Assembly: GCA_025937235.1 (NCBI GenBank)
Contig: JAICRU010000015.1
Coordinates: forward strand, 1-45,093
Direction of reading: 5' to 3'
DNA from: Acidimicrobiia bacterium
GTDB taxonomy: Bacteria > Actinomycetota > Acidimicrobiia > Spongiisociales > ZC4RG35
DNA: 45,093 nt
The notes below the pieces were generated by a model. It was not told the origin of the DNA and did not search any database. It saw only the letters and a list, made by a program, of their open reading frames with translations. Of this stretch, positions 16,379 through 24,094 are shown piece after piece (position 1 is the first letter of the stretch; each line of letters starts with the position of its first letter). The translations under genes were made by a program, and so were the position numbers.

Positions 16379-18366
16379 GCCCAGACCCTCGGTATCCGGT
16401 CCTTCCAGGTCTTGGTGAACACGATCTGGTCGTCGTGAAAAGCGCTCAGTCCGATCACGAGATCGAAGGCCCCGGCCACAGACGACAGCTCGAGGCTGCC
16501 CCGTGTCTTCACCTTCCATCCGGGGCGTTCCATCGTCGATTCGGCATCCGCCCGCACCCGTGTCGTCGCGGGATCGTCGTCGTCGACGCTGACGGTCCAT
16601 GTCTCCTCGGAGCTGTAGGTGAGACCTGCCCGCTCCGGTTGGTGCTCGGTGGAGGAGCGGTGCCGCTCGTAGACATGGCCCGACCCGTCGCGGATGAGCC
16701 TGCTGTGACCACCTTCCTCTGCCTGGAGGCCGGGAGGCTCGGGCTGAGGGGGTGGCGCCGGGATGTCGACCCTGGTCTCTTCGCCGCGGGTCGGGACCGT
16801 GGGGAGGAGCAGCCGCGAGCCCTCCGGTTCTATCTCGAGCCTGAAACGCTCCCCGGGCGGCCAGACGACCGGGAAATCGGCGCCGGCCAACGCCAACCGC
16901 AGGCTCCATCCCGCCGGAATGACGGCGGAAGTGGCCATCAGGGGAAAGCGAACACTGATCTGCCTGCCCGGCACGAGCTCACTCGGGTTGGCGAGGTCCT
17001 CGGGGAAGGCGAGGTTTCGGTTGCCTCTCGTGATGAGATGGCCCGCACCGTCCGGCGCGACCGCGAGGAGTCGGGCGGCCACCATCCCGACCCCTCTATC
17101 GCTGGCGATGATCAGCTCCACCCGGGGCGTCCCGAGGATCTCGACTGCCACATCGAGTGGAGAGGTCTCGAAAGTCATTGAGTGGGCATCGTCCTCCCGT
17201 GAGTCGGTGCTGCCTTTCCCGGCTCGGTCCCAGGCCGGGGCGTGCATTCCGACCCACTGTGGCCCCGACCAGGTGACGGAGCCGTGGTCGAGCCGGTCGA
17301 GCCCGAGCGCAACCTCGACACGATCCATCGGGGGCCATGCCGCCTCCGCCCGCCAGTAACCGGGTGTGGGCGGGTCGTCGAACGGGGGCCGGGTGGGGCC
17401 GTCGAAAGGAGGCCCCGTCCGGACGTACATGGTCAATGGGGGAAGATCCATCACGCCGTTGTCGTCACCCCGGAGGTGGTGGCCGAACCAGCGAGCGAGG
17501 AGGTCGAGGTGATCGAGACCCGGCCCCGGGAGGCCACCGGCCGGTCGATAGTGGCCCCATGGCCCTATGACGGTTCGGGTCGGACAGGTGAGATGCTCGG
17601 CCATGGCCAGCATCCCGTCGACATAGCCATCCACCCATCCGCCGATGAGCAGTGTGGGGCATCGGATCGCCCCGTAGTCGGCACAGGGTGACCCGTGCAG
17701 CCAGTAGTCGTCCCGCCGTTGATGCCGCAGCCAGATACCGGGCCATTGCGGGGTCCTCTCCAGACGGTCCAGCCAGCGGTCCCACCACTCCTCTCCGACG
17801 ATGTCCGGGTCGGGCGGCAAGGCGTTGCAGGTGATCATCGTCGGCGGCCAGTCGACCTGCTCTTGGGCGTGGAGCGAGCCGCCGGTGTAGTGGACGTCGC
17901 AGGCGAACCGGTCGTGGGTGGCGTGGACAGGGGCGATCGCCTTGAGCTGGGGCGGGCGCAGCATGGCGGTCTGCAGCGAGCTGAAGCCGCCCCAGGAGAC
18001 TCCCCACATCCCGAGGCTTCCGCTGCACCACGGCTGGTCGGCAAGCCACCGGAAGACTGCAAGCGTGTCCTCCTGCTCACGGGGCACGTACTCGTCCTCG
18101 ATGATGCCGGTCGAGGCTCCCGTCCCGCGTATGTCGATCCGCACGCCGGCAAAGCCCCGCTGGGCGAGATAGGAGTAGGTGCCCCAGTCCGCCGAGTAGA
18201 AAGCGTCGTCCTTCCGATACGGGAGCGACTCGACGATGGTGGGGAAGGGCCCGTCGTGATGGCTGTCGGGGCGGTACACGGTGACAGCGATGAGGACCCC
18301 GTCGTCCATCTCGACGAAAACCCGCCGGTCCACATCCACTGGATAGACCGGCGCTGCCTCGGGCAC
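16375..18366 (-). CDS. CocE/NonD-family serine hydrolase (X-Pro dipeptidyl-peptidase S15-like)
   Basis: 663 aa from GTG 18366. The alpha/beta-hydrolase domain has GFAGVRIDIRGTGASTG (oxyanion region) and the nucleophile elbow GVSWGG with Ser124. The C-terminal half is the jelly-roll beta domain of the CocE/PepX group (for example WTVSVDDDDPATTRVRADAE). Members hydrolyse esters or amides, including cocaine esterase, glutaryl acylases and X-Pro peptidases, so the exact bond is open; an acylated amine or peptide from the neighbouring importer would fit. No Shine-Dalgarno is seen. A TAGATT element six bases before the GTG suggests a leaderless mRNA. Upstream neighbour is divergent by only 21 bp. 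Confidence 0.85.
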   Translation of the reverse strand: MPEAAPVYPVDVDRRVFVEMDDGVLIAVTVYRPDSHHDGPFPTIVESLPYRKDDAFYSADWGTYSYLAQRGFAGVRIDIRGTGASTGIIEDEYVPREQEDTLAVFRWLADQPWCSGSLGMWGVSWGGFSSLQTAMLRPPQLKAIAPVHATHDRFACDVHYTGGSLHAQEQVDWPPTMITCNALPPDPDIVGEEWWDRWLDRLERTPQWPGIWLRHQRRDDYWLHGSPCADYGAIRCPTLLIGGWVDGYVDGMLAMAEHLTCPTRTVIGPWGHYRPAGGLPGPGLDHLDLLARWFGHHLRGDDNGVMDLPPLTMYVRTGPPFDGPTRPPFDDPPTPGYWRAEAAWPPMDRVEVALGLDRLDHGSVTWSGPQWVGMHAPAWDRAGKGSTDSREDDAHSMTFETSPLDVAVEILGTPRVELIIASDRGVGMVAARLLAVAPDGAGHLITRGNRNLAFPEDLANPSELVPGRQISVRFPLMATSAVIPAGWSLRLALAGADFPVVWPPGERFRLEIEPEGSRLLLPTVPTRGEETRVDIPAPPPQPEPPGLQAEEGGHSRLIRDGSGHVYERHRSSTEHQPERAGLTYSSEETWTVSVDDDDPATTRVRADAESTMERPGWKVKTRGSLELSSVAGAFDLVIGLSAFHDDQIVFTKTWKDRIPRVWA

Positions 18367-18387
18367 GGCGGCAATCTACCCTCGGGC
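18367..18387. promoter_or_regulatory. 21-bp divergent promoter with overlapping, probably leaderless -10 elements
   Basis: The only DNA between two divergent start codons. Minus strand: TAGATT (18378-18373), six bases, then GTG 18366. Plus strand: TACCCT (18377-18382), five bases, then ATG 18388. The two hexamers share the base pairs 18377-18378. Neither start has a Shine-Dalgarno. This fits two leaderless promoters that cannot both be occupied by polymerase at once. An alternative ATG at 18409 for the plus gene would give a longer leader. Confidence 0.45.
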
Positions 18388-19620
18388 ATGCCTAGCCTCG
18401 CCGATCTCATGACCACCACCGAAAGACATCAGGTCGTGGTGGTGGGGGCCGGTATCGCGGGAATGGTGGCGGCACGTCGCCTCGCCGATCTCGGGCTGGA
18501 TGTCGTCGTCCTCGAGGGTCGAGACCGGGTCGGCGGTCGCCTCTGGTCGCATCGTCTTCCCAACGGAGAGATCGTCGAGCTCGGTGGTGAGTGGATCTCC
18601 ACTGGACAGAAGGCAGTGATGGGCCTGGTCGACGAGCTCGGGCTCGTCCCGATCGATACCGGCTTGGATTTCATCTCCAGGGACCCCGTCGGCGGGCCGC
18701 AACTGCCGACCTCCCAACATGCCCGTCTTGCCGAAGCCCTGGCCCGGCGTATGAGCCGGATCGGTGAGGAAGCGCTGTCATCGATGACGGCGGCGGAGCT
18801 GCTCGACGGCCTCGCCGGCACGGGGCCGGTCATGAAAGTCGTGCGCTCCCGACTTCAGGGGACGGCGGGAGCGCCACTGCACTGGATCGCGGCGGCAGAG
18901 ATAGGCGAGGAGTTCGGTATTGGCGATGAGGGGCGATATGTCAGGATCGAAGGTGGCAATGACAACCTCGTCAGAAGCCTCGGCGACGGTCTCGCTCTCC
19001 GTCATGGCTGTGTCGTCGACACCATTCGTCAGGACGCGCGGGCAGTCCACGTATTCGCCGGCGACGAGGAGCACGTCGGGTTGGCCGTGGTGCTCGCCGT
19101 GCCGCTCGCGGTCCTTGCCACCCTTCGCTTCGAACCGGCCCTCCCCTCGGCCGTGGCCCTGCCCATCGCAAGCCTGAGGATGGGCTCGGGGGCCAAGGTG
19201 GCGATCGCAACTCAGGCTGCACCCGATCTGTTCCGGAGACAAGACATGGACATCCCAGCCTGGTATTGGACGGGGCTGAGCCAGACCGGTGCGGTGAGAA
19301 GAGCGATCACCGCCTTTGCCGGCTCGGAGACGGGTGTCTCGGGGCTCCTCGGCGATGCGATGGGACGACTGCGGCGGGCCGCACCGGAATGCGACCTGGT
19401 CGGAGAGCCGGTCGTGGTCGACTGGACCGCCGACCCGCTGGCGGGGGGCTGTTACTCGGTCATCGGTCCCGGCCAGCGCCGGGCCCTCGCATCGCTTGCC
19501 GCCCCCATCGGGCGTCTCCATCTGGCCGGGGAGCACGTCAACGGGAGTGGCACAATCGACGGAGCGATCCGGACCGGGGAGGATGCAGCTCGCTCGGTCT
19601 CCCGCTTCTCCGTTTTCTGA
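18388..19620 (+). CDS. Flavin-containing amine oxidase
   Basis: 410 aa from ATG 18388 (or 403 aa from ATG 18409); the long open frame further upstream is antisense to the hydrolase and is rejected. FAD-binding motif VVVVGAGIAGMVAARRLADLGLDVVVLE (GAGIAG at 20-25), then RDRVGGRLWS. The C-terminal LAGEHVNGSGTIDGAIRTGEDAARSV is the second flavin-contacting segment of the monoamine-oxidase fold. Such enzymes oxidise primary or secondary amines (for example putrescine) to aldehydes. The next genes are aldehyde and acyl-CoA dehydrogenases, which fits an amine to aldehyde to acid to acyl-CoA order. Its stop codon lies inside operator copy 3. Confidence 0.85.
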   Translation: MPSLADLMTTTERHQVVVVGAGIAGMVAARRLADLGLDVVVLEGRDRVGGRLWSHRLPNGEIVELGGEWISTGQKAVMGLVDELGLVPIDTGLDFISRDPVGGPQLPTSQHARLAEALARRMSRIGEEALSSMTAAELLDGLAGTGPVMKVVRSRLQGTAGAPLHWIAAAEIGEEFGIGDEGRYVRIEGGNDNLVRSLGDGLALRHGCVVDTIRQDARAVHVFAGDEEHVGLAVVLAVPLAVLATLRFEPALPSAVALPIASLRMGSGAKVAIATQAAPDLFRRQDMDIPAWYWTGLSQTGAVRRAITAFAGSETGVSGLLGDAMGRLRRAAPECDLVGEPVVVDWTADPLAGGCYSVIGPGQRRALASLAAPIGRLHLAGEHVNGSGTIDGAIRTGEDAARSVSRFSVF

Positions 19621-19632
19621 ACGACCATTCAG
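19617..19632. promoter_or_regulatory. Operator copy 3: palindrome CTGAACGACCATTCAG
   Basis: Its reverse complement is the consensus CTGAATGGTCGTTCAG itself. It overlaps the amine-oxidase stop and lies about 54 bp before the aldehyde dehydrogenase start. Downstream are TACCGT (19642-19647, TANNNT-type -10), with TGAACG inside the palindrome at -35 distance, and the GAGGAGG Shine-Dalgarno (19673-19679). Bound protein would cover the -35. A second small palindrome ACGGT-GGT-ACCGT (19635-19647) follows. Confidence 0.78.
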
Positions 19633-19685
19633 GAACGGTGGTACCGTCCACGCGGCACGGCTGGGTAGCCCCGAGGAGGCCGGTG

Positions 19686-21125
19686 GTGAAGCAGCTCTAC
19701 ATTGACGGCCGATGGGTCGACTCCCGTTCCGGTGAGCATCTCGACACCATGAACCCGGCAACCGGGGAAGTCCTCGACCGGGTTGCATCGGCGGGCCGGG
19801 AGGACGCCGAAGCCGCCGTGATGGCTGCTCGGCGGGCCTTCGACGACGGCACCTGGGGCCCGCAGTCGGCGCCTCGGGCCAGGTCGGCTCTTCTCCTGCG
19901 GGTCGCAGAGCTGATCAGGCGGGACCGTGACCGTCTCGCCGAGCTGGAGACGCTCGACAACGGGAAGCCTCTTGGAGACGCCTACTGGGACGTCGACGAG
20001 GCGGCCTACATGTTCGAGTACTACGCCGGGTGGGCGACCAAGGTGATGGGATCGATCCCCCCCGTCGGCCCGGAAGCGATGAGCCTGGTGATAAAGGAGC
20101 CAGTGGGGGTTGCGGCTTTGATCACACCCTGGAACTACCCGATCCTCATGGCCAGCCAGAAGATCGCCCCGGCCCTGGCCGCGGGGTGCACCACCATCCT
20201 CAAACCTGCCGAGCAGACCCCGCTCACGGCCATCGAGCTGGCGCAGATCCTGGACGAGGCGGGTGCCCCGGCCGGTGTCTTCAACCTGCTGACAGGCTTC
20301 GGGCCGGATGCGGGGGGGCCATTGGTCGAGCACCCTGCCGTGGACAAGATCTCTTTCACCGGCTCGGTCGAGGTCGGCAAGGTCATCTCCCGGGCCGCGT
20401 CGGAGACCCTGAAGCGGATCACCCTCGAGCTGGGAGGCAAGTCACCCAACCTCATCTTCGCCGATGCCGATTTCGAAGCAGCCATCGATGGCACCTGTGC
20501 CGGGATCTTCGCCAACAGCGGGGAGATCTGCTCGGCCGGGAGCCGGGTCCTGGTGGAAAAGTCGATCTACGAGGATGCCGTCTCCTCGATGATCGAGGAA
20601 GCCGGCAATATCCGGCTGGGGAGTGGCTTGGATCCCGAGACGACGATGGGCCCGCTCATCTCCTCGGAGCACTTGGAGACCGTGACGTCGTATGTCGGCT
20701 CGGGGCGGGAGTCGGCCGCAGTCGCATACGAGGGCACCCTCCCCTCCGACCCGGGTCTGGCGGGCGGATACTTCGCACCTCCCACCATCTTCACCGATGT
20801 CGACAACTCAGCCCGGATCGCCCGGGAGGAGATCTTCGGGCCGGTGATGGCGGTCATCCCGTTCAGCGACGAGGATGAGGCGATTCGCATCGCCAACGAC
20901 ACGACCTACGGCCTCGCCGCCGCGGTGTGGACCTCGGATGTGAAGCGAGCCATGAAGGTGGCACGTGGGATCAAGGCCGGGGTCGTCTGGGTGAACGACA
21001 GCCAGCCGGCGCCCACCGAATCGATCTGGGGCGGGTACAAGACCTCGGGGGTAGGCCGGGAGCTGGGTCCCTGGGGCATCGAGTCCTATCTGGAAGAGAA
21101 GCAGATCTATCTCAATCTCGGATGA
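19686..21125 (+). CDS. Aldehyde dehydrogenase (NAD(P)+)
   Basis: 479 aa. GTG 19686 is chosen over GTG 19683 because GAGGAGG ends six bases before it. Longer frames upstream run through the amine oxidase gene and are shadows. Classical ALDH features: TPWNYP at 148-153, catalytic Glu248 in LELGGKSPN, nucleophile Cys282 in SGEICSAGSR, and EEIFGPV near the C-terminus. Likely oxidises the amino-aldehyde or aldehyde made by the amine oxidase. It is coupled to the acyl-CoA dehydrogenase by a 4-bp overlap. Resembles betaine/aminobutyraldehyde dehydrogenases in general pattern, but the substrate is not determined. Confidence 0.9.
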   Translation: MKQLYIDGRWVDSRSGEHLDTMNPATGEVLDRVASAGREDAEAAVMAARRAFDDGTWGPQSAPRARSALLLRVAELIRRDRDRLAELETLDNGKPLGDAYWDVDEAAYMFEYYAGWATKVMGSIPPVGPEAMSLVIKEPVGVAALITPWNYPILMASQKIAPALAAGCTTILKPAEQTPLTAIELAQILDEAGAPAGVFNLLTGFGPDAGGPLVEHPAVDKISFTGSVEVGKVISRAASETLKRITLELGGKSPNLIFADADFEAAIDGTCAGIFANSGEICSAGSRVLVEKSIYEDAVSSMIEEAGNIRLGSGLDPETTMGPLISSEHLETVTSYVGSGRESAAVAYEGTLPSDPGLAGGYFAPPTIFTDVDNSARIAREEIFGPVMAVIPFSDEDEAIRIANDTTYGLAAAVWTSDVKRAMKVARGIKAGVVWVNDSQPAPTESIWGGYKTSGVGRELGPWGIESYLEEKQIYLNLG

Positions 21126-22294
21126 CGACGTTCCTCACCACCGCCGAACTGGCCTTACGGGATCGGGCCCGCGCCTTCGTCGAGGAGTTGATCCCGTGGG
21201 AGGTCGAGGCAGAGATGAACCAGGGTGAGATCCCGGCGCACGTCCGGAAGGAGCACGAGGAGAAGGCCCGGGAGCTGGGTCTCACCGCGATCAACATGTC
21301 CGAGCGCCTCGGTGGGCCGGGCTACAGCATGTTGGCCCAGGTCCTCATCCAGGAGCAGACCGGGCGTGTCACCAATGCGCTGGGCTGGGTGGTCTCCACC
21401 GGCCCCTCCTGGATCGAGGACGTGGCAACCGATCATCAGATCCAGACGTGGATCCGACCCACGGTCGACGGGGACATCCGCGAGTGTTACGCGATCACCG
21501 AGGAGGGAGCAGGATCCGACGTCGACGGGATCGAGGCGACCGCCCGCCGCGACGGTGACCACTACGTGCTCGACGGTGTGAAGTGGCACGTCACCTCGGC
21601 CAACCTCGCCTCTTATGTCTTCTTTCAGGCCAAGTTGACCGAGGGGCCCGACGCCGGGCAACACGCGCTCTTCTTCGTCGACATGGACACCCCGGGTGTG
21701 GAATGTGTTCGGGTTCCCGAGTACTCACACACCTACGCCCATCATCACTGGGAGATGAAGTTCACCGAAGTCCGGGTGCCGTTGACGAATCTGGTGGGCA
21801 GCGAAGGCGACGGGATGAGCTTCTCGCACGCCTGGTTCCGATACGAGCGTCTCATGATCGCGGCCCGCTGCTGTGGGGCGGCGGAGCGTCTCATCGAGGA
21901 GGCCACGGCGTTCGCCGAGGAAAGACAGGCTTACGGGTCGAGCATCGCCGAATACCAGGGGATCCAGTTCATGCTCGCCGACTCACTGACCGAGTTATGG
22001 GCGTCGCGGTTGATGACCTACGAGACGGCCCGAGCCATCGACGAGGGCATCGACGTGAAGATCCAGCACGCTCAATGCTCGATGGCCAAGCTATATGCGT
22101 CGGAGATGGCCAACCGTGTGGCGGACCGGGCGGTGCAGATCTTCGGGGGGCGGGGGTTCATGCGGGAGAACGTGGCCGAGCGCTTCTACCGCGAGCTGCG
22201 GGTCGACCGAATCTGGGAAGGCACCTCCGAAATCCAACGTCTCATAATCGCGGCTCAGTTGAGGAAGCGAGGGGTCGTTCCGCTGGTGGGTTGA
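21122..22294 (+). CDS. Acyl-CoA dehydrogenase family protein
   Basis: 390 aa from ATG 21122 (ATGA overlap with the ALDH stop). Three-domain ACAD organisation: N-terminal helical domain with LGLTAINMSERLGGPGYSMLAQVLIQEQTGRV, central beta domain with CYAITEEGAGSDVDGIEATARRDGDHYVLDGVKWHVTSAN, and C-terminal FAD helix bundle with YQGIQFMLADSLTELWASRLMTYETARAID and VQIFGGRGFMRENVAERFYRELRVDRIWEGTSEIQRLI. Glu366 (WEGT) is at the catalytic-base position of medium-chain acyl-CoA dehydrogenases. Probably desaturates the CoA ester arising from the oxidised amine. A CaiA-like role on betainyl-CoA is possible but unproven. Confidence 0.88.
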   Translation: MTTFLTTAELALRDRARAFVEELIPWEVEAEMNQGEIPAHVRKEHEEKARELGLTAINMSERLGGPGYSMLAQVLIQEQTGRVTNALGWVVSTGPSWIEDVATDHQIQTWIRPTVDGDIRECYAITEEGAGSDVDGIEATARRDGDHYVLDGVKWHVTSANLASYVFFQAKLTEGPDAGQHALFFVDMDTPGVECVRVPEYSHTYAHHHWEMKFTEVRVPLTNLVGSEGDGMSFSHAWFRYERLMIAARCCGAAERLIEEATAFAEERQAYGSSIAEYQGIQFMLADSLTELWASRLMTYETARAIDEGIDVKIQHAQCSMAKLYASEMANRVADRAVQIFGGRGFMRENVAERFYRELRVDRIWEGTSEIQRLIIAAQLRKRGVVPLVG

Positions 22295-22295
22295 A

Positions 22296-22312
22296 GATCT
22301 TCCCCGAAGATC
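22296..22312. terminator. Small hairpin between convergent genes
   Basis: 7-bp inverted repeat GATCTTC-CCC-GAAGATC between the acyl-CoA dehydrogenase stop (22294) and the DUF1801 stop (22311). Short stem without a U-tract. It could weakly separate the convergent transcripts. Confidence 0.25.
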
Positions 22313-22715
22313 AGCCGGCGGCGTCGTAGGAACGTCTCACCACATCCTCCAGGACCGAGGTGTCGAGGTCCTCCAAACGCTTGACATAGATGCAGGCCTT
22401 GCCCGTCGTGAACTTGCCCAGCTTGGCCAGAAGCGGATCGTCCTCCTGGAGGTAGTCGGTGACGTAGAGAGTCAGGCTCTGCTTGCGCGGCGAGAAACCG
22501 ACCCTGAACCAATCGCCCTCCCGCCCCGACTCGTACCTGAAGCGGAGGTCGCCAAAGCCGATGATGCTGGGGCCCCACATGGCGGGCTCTTCGCCCGTGA
22601 CCCTCTCCATGAGCGTTACCAGGTCTCGGGAATCCTTACGTCTTCGCTCGTCCTCGATCGTGGCGAGAAAGTCGTCGACGTTGCCCCCACCCTTCTGCGT
22701 CTTGAGCTCGGCCAT
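22311..22715 (-). CDS. DUF1801-domain protein
   Basis: 134 aa. The stretch FLATIEDERRRKDSRDLVTLMERVTGEEPAMWGPSIIGFGDLRFRYESGREGDWFRVGFSPRKQSLTLYV matches the DUF1801/YdhG-like fold, with the conserved W(G)PSIIGFG and YxxGRxGxWFxxGFSPRKxxLTLY patterns. Biochemical role unknown; related proteins include iron-chaperone (frataxin-like) folds. No Shine-Dalgarno is seen. TAAGTT lies exactly six bases before the ATG, so the mRNA may be leaderless. It appears unrelated to the amine genes on either side and has no operator copy. Confidence 0.8.
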   Translation of the reverse strand: MAELKTQKGGGNVDDFLATIEDERRRKDSRDLVTLMERVTGEEPAMWGPSIIGFGDLRFRYESGREGDWFRVGFSPRKQSLTLYVTDYLQEDDPLLAKLGKFTTGKACIYVKRLEDLDTSVLEDVVRRSYDAAG

Positions 22716-22721
22716 GACCGC

Positions 22722-22727
22722 AACTTA
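22722..22727 (-). promoter_or_regulatory. Leaderless-type -10 (TAAGTT) of the DUF1801 gene
   Basis: TANNNT hexamer on the minus strand (22727-22722), six bases before the ATG at 22715, with no Shine-Dalgarno between. The remaining intergenic sequence to 22827 shows nothing else recognisable. Confidence 0.4.
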
Positions 22728-22827
22728 TCAAGACAGACAAGGGTCGGCGACGTCTCTGGTCGCTCCGGCACTGCCCCTTCCCCGGGTGCACCGGTACTCC
22801 CTTCCGGGAAGAGAGGCGGCCATTTGC

Positions 22828-24018
22828 TCAGGTAACCCTTTCTCGCAGCTCTCGGGTGGGGACCGTTGGCACCACGAGACCCTGGCCGAGGTAGGCGTGG
22901 GCCATGATGCCGAGGAACTGATAGACGGTGCCCTCCCACCCCGACAGGGGACCCGGCCGGTAGCCGCGGTTCTTGATTCCCCGCATCACCGACTCACATG
23001 CCGCCCAGTCCTCGCGGTTGGTGATGTCCCAGAAGTCGACCGCATACGCGGGGTCGAACCCTTCGACTTCGAAGGCCTCGGGCGCGAACAGCCAGGAGCA
23101 ATCGACGTGGGTTTGATCGATCCCGATCGGGGTCAGACGATGGGTCATGACGTAGTCGGGGTGCAGCGAGAGCAACAAGTTGGGGATCACGGTCAGGTAC
23201 CAAACCTGACGCGCCGGCTTGCCGTCCACCTTCCTGAAGTTGACCCCCTTGGACGAGCCGTCGAGTGACATGGTCACCGCATGATCCTTGAGGTCCATCG
23301 TCCCACCGCACCACATCCCGGTGGGCACGTGGTCATAACCGCTGTCGGGTGGGGTGACCTCACACAGCTCGGGGTGGATCGACGAGCAGTGGTAGCACTC
23401 GTTGTAGTTCTCGATGATGATCTTCCAGTTGGCGTCGACGACATAGGAGTGTGTCGCCGCGGTGACCAGGCGCTCGGTCTCATACGGTCCAGTGATCTCT
23501 GCGAGATTCCCGAAATGGCTTTCAATCGCCGGTGCCGTGCCCGACAGGTCGATCCACACCCAGCCCCCGTAGACGGCCACCCCGAGATCGACGAGGGGAT
23601 AGTCGGCGGTGTCGAAGTCGTCGCTCATCGTGAATCGGGGGGCGGTTCGCAGCGACCCGTCGAATCGATAGGACCAGCTGTGATAGGGGCAGCGGATCTG
23701 GCGAGAATCGAACGCGGCGCCGATCGGGGCCAACTCGTGGCCCCGGTGACGGCAGACGTTGGAGAAAGCGCGCAATGATCCATCGCGGTCCCGGCTCAGC
23801 AGCACTCCTTCGCCGGCGACGGCCACGGCACGCAGTTGTCCCGGTGCGACCAGCTCGTCGAGACGACCCACACAGGTCCACGTCGACTGCCACAGGTTCT
23901 CCTGCTCCCAGGCGAGGACGTCGGGGGAGAGGTACGCCTCAGCCGGGAATGTGAGGCTCGACCCGAACGAGTCGAGGACTCTCATCACCTGGTCCTGGTC
24001 CAACGGTGCCGGGTTCAT
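22828..24018 (-). CDS. Second Rieske non-heme iron oxygenase, alpha subunit (GbcA/CntA-like)
   Basis: 396 aa from ATG 24018, preceded by GGAGAG; a longer in-frame extension to 24228 crosses the promoter palindrome and is rejected. Rieske ligands Cys89/His91 (VCRHRGHEL) and Cys110/His113 (CPYHSWSY). Iron-site motif ENYNECYHCSSIHPEL with His210 and His215. It shares the same NYNECYHC..HPEL core with the other Rieske protein in this window but is otherwise clearly divergent, so it is likely a paralogue with a different substrate. No reductase is adjacent. Divergent from the aminotransferase/PotA operon, with a shared operator. Confidence 0.87.
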   Translation of the reverse strand: MNPAPLDQDQVMRVLDSFGSSLTFPAEAYLSPDVLAWEQENLWQSTWTCVGRLDELVAPGQLRAVAVAGEGVLLSRDRDGSLRAFSNVCRHRGHELAPIGAAFDSRQIRCPYHSWSYRFDGSLRTAPRFTMSDDFDTADYPLVDLGVAVYGGWVWIDLSGTAPAIESHFGNLAEITGPYETERLVTAATHSYVVDANWKIIIENYNECYHCSSIHPELCEVTPPDSGYDHVPTGMWCGGTMDLKDHAVTMSLDGSSKGVNFRKVDGKPARQVWYLTVIPNLLLSLHPDYVMTHRLTPIGIDQTHVDCSWLFAPEAFEVEGFDPAYAVDFWDITNREDWAACESVMRGIKNRGYRPGPLSGWEGTVYQFLGIMAHAYLGQGLVVPTVPTRELRERVT

Positions 24019-24051
24019 CCGATTCTCTCCTGCCGCCGCTGCAAGGTCAGT

Positions 24052-24077
24052 GTATCCTGAACGACGGGTCAGGATAC
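24052..24077. promoter_or_regulatory. Operator copy 4 within a 9-bp inverted repeat carrying a -10 element in each arm
   Basis: Arms GTATCCTGA (24052-24060) and TCAGGATAC (24069-24077), spacer of 8 bp. The inner 16-mer 24057-24072 matches 13 of 16 bases of the consensus on the minus strand. Each arm contains TATCCT (TANNNT): plus strand 24053-24058 and minus strand 24076-24071. Predicted starts are thus adjacent (near 24065 and 24064), for the aminotransferase (ATG 24095) and the Rieske oxygenase (ATG 24018) respectively. One bound repressor would mask both. Confidence 0.7.
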
Positions 24078-24094
24078 CGAAAGGAAGGTGGCTC

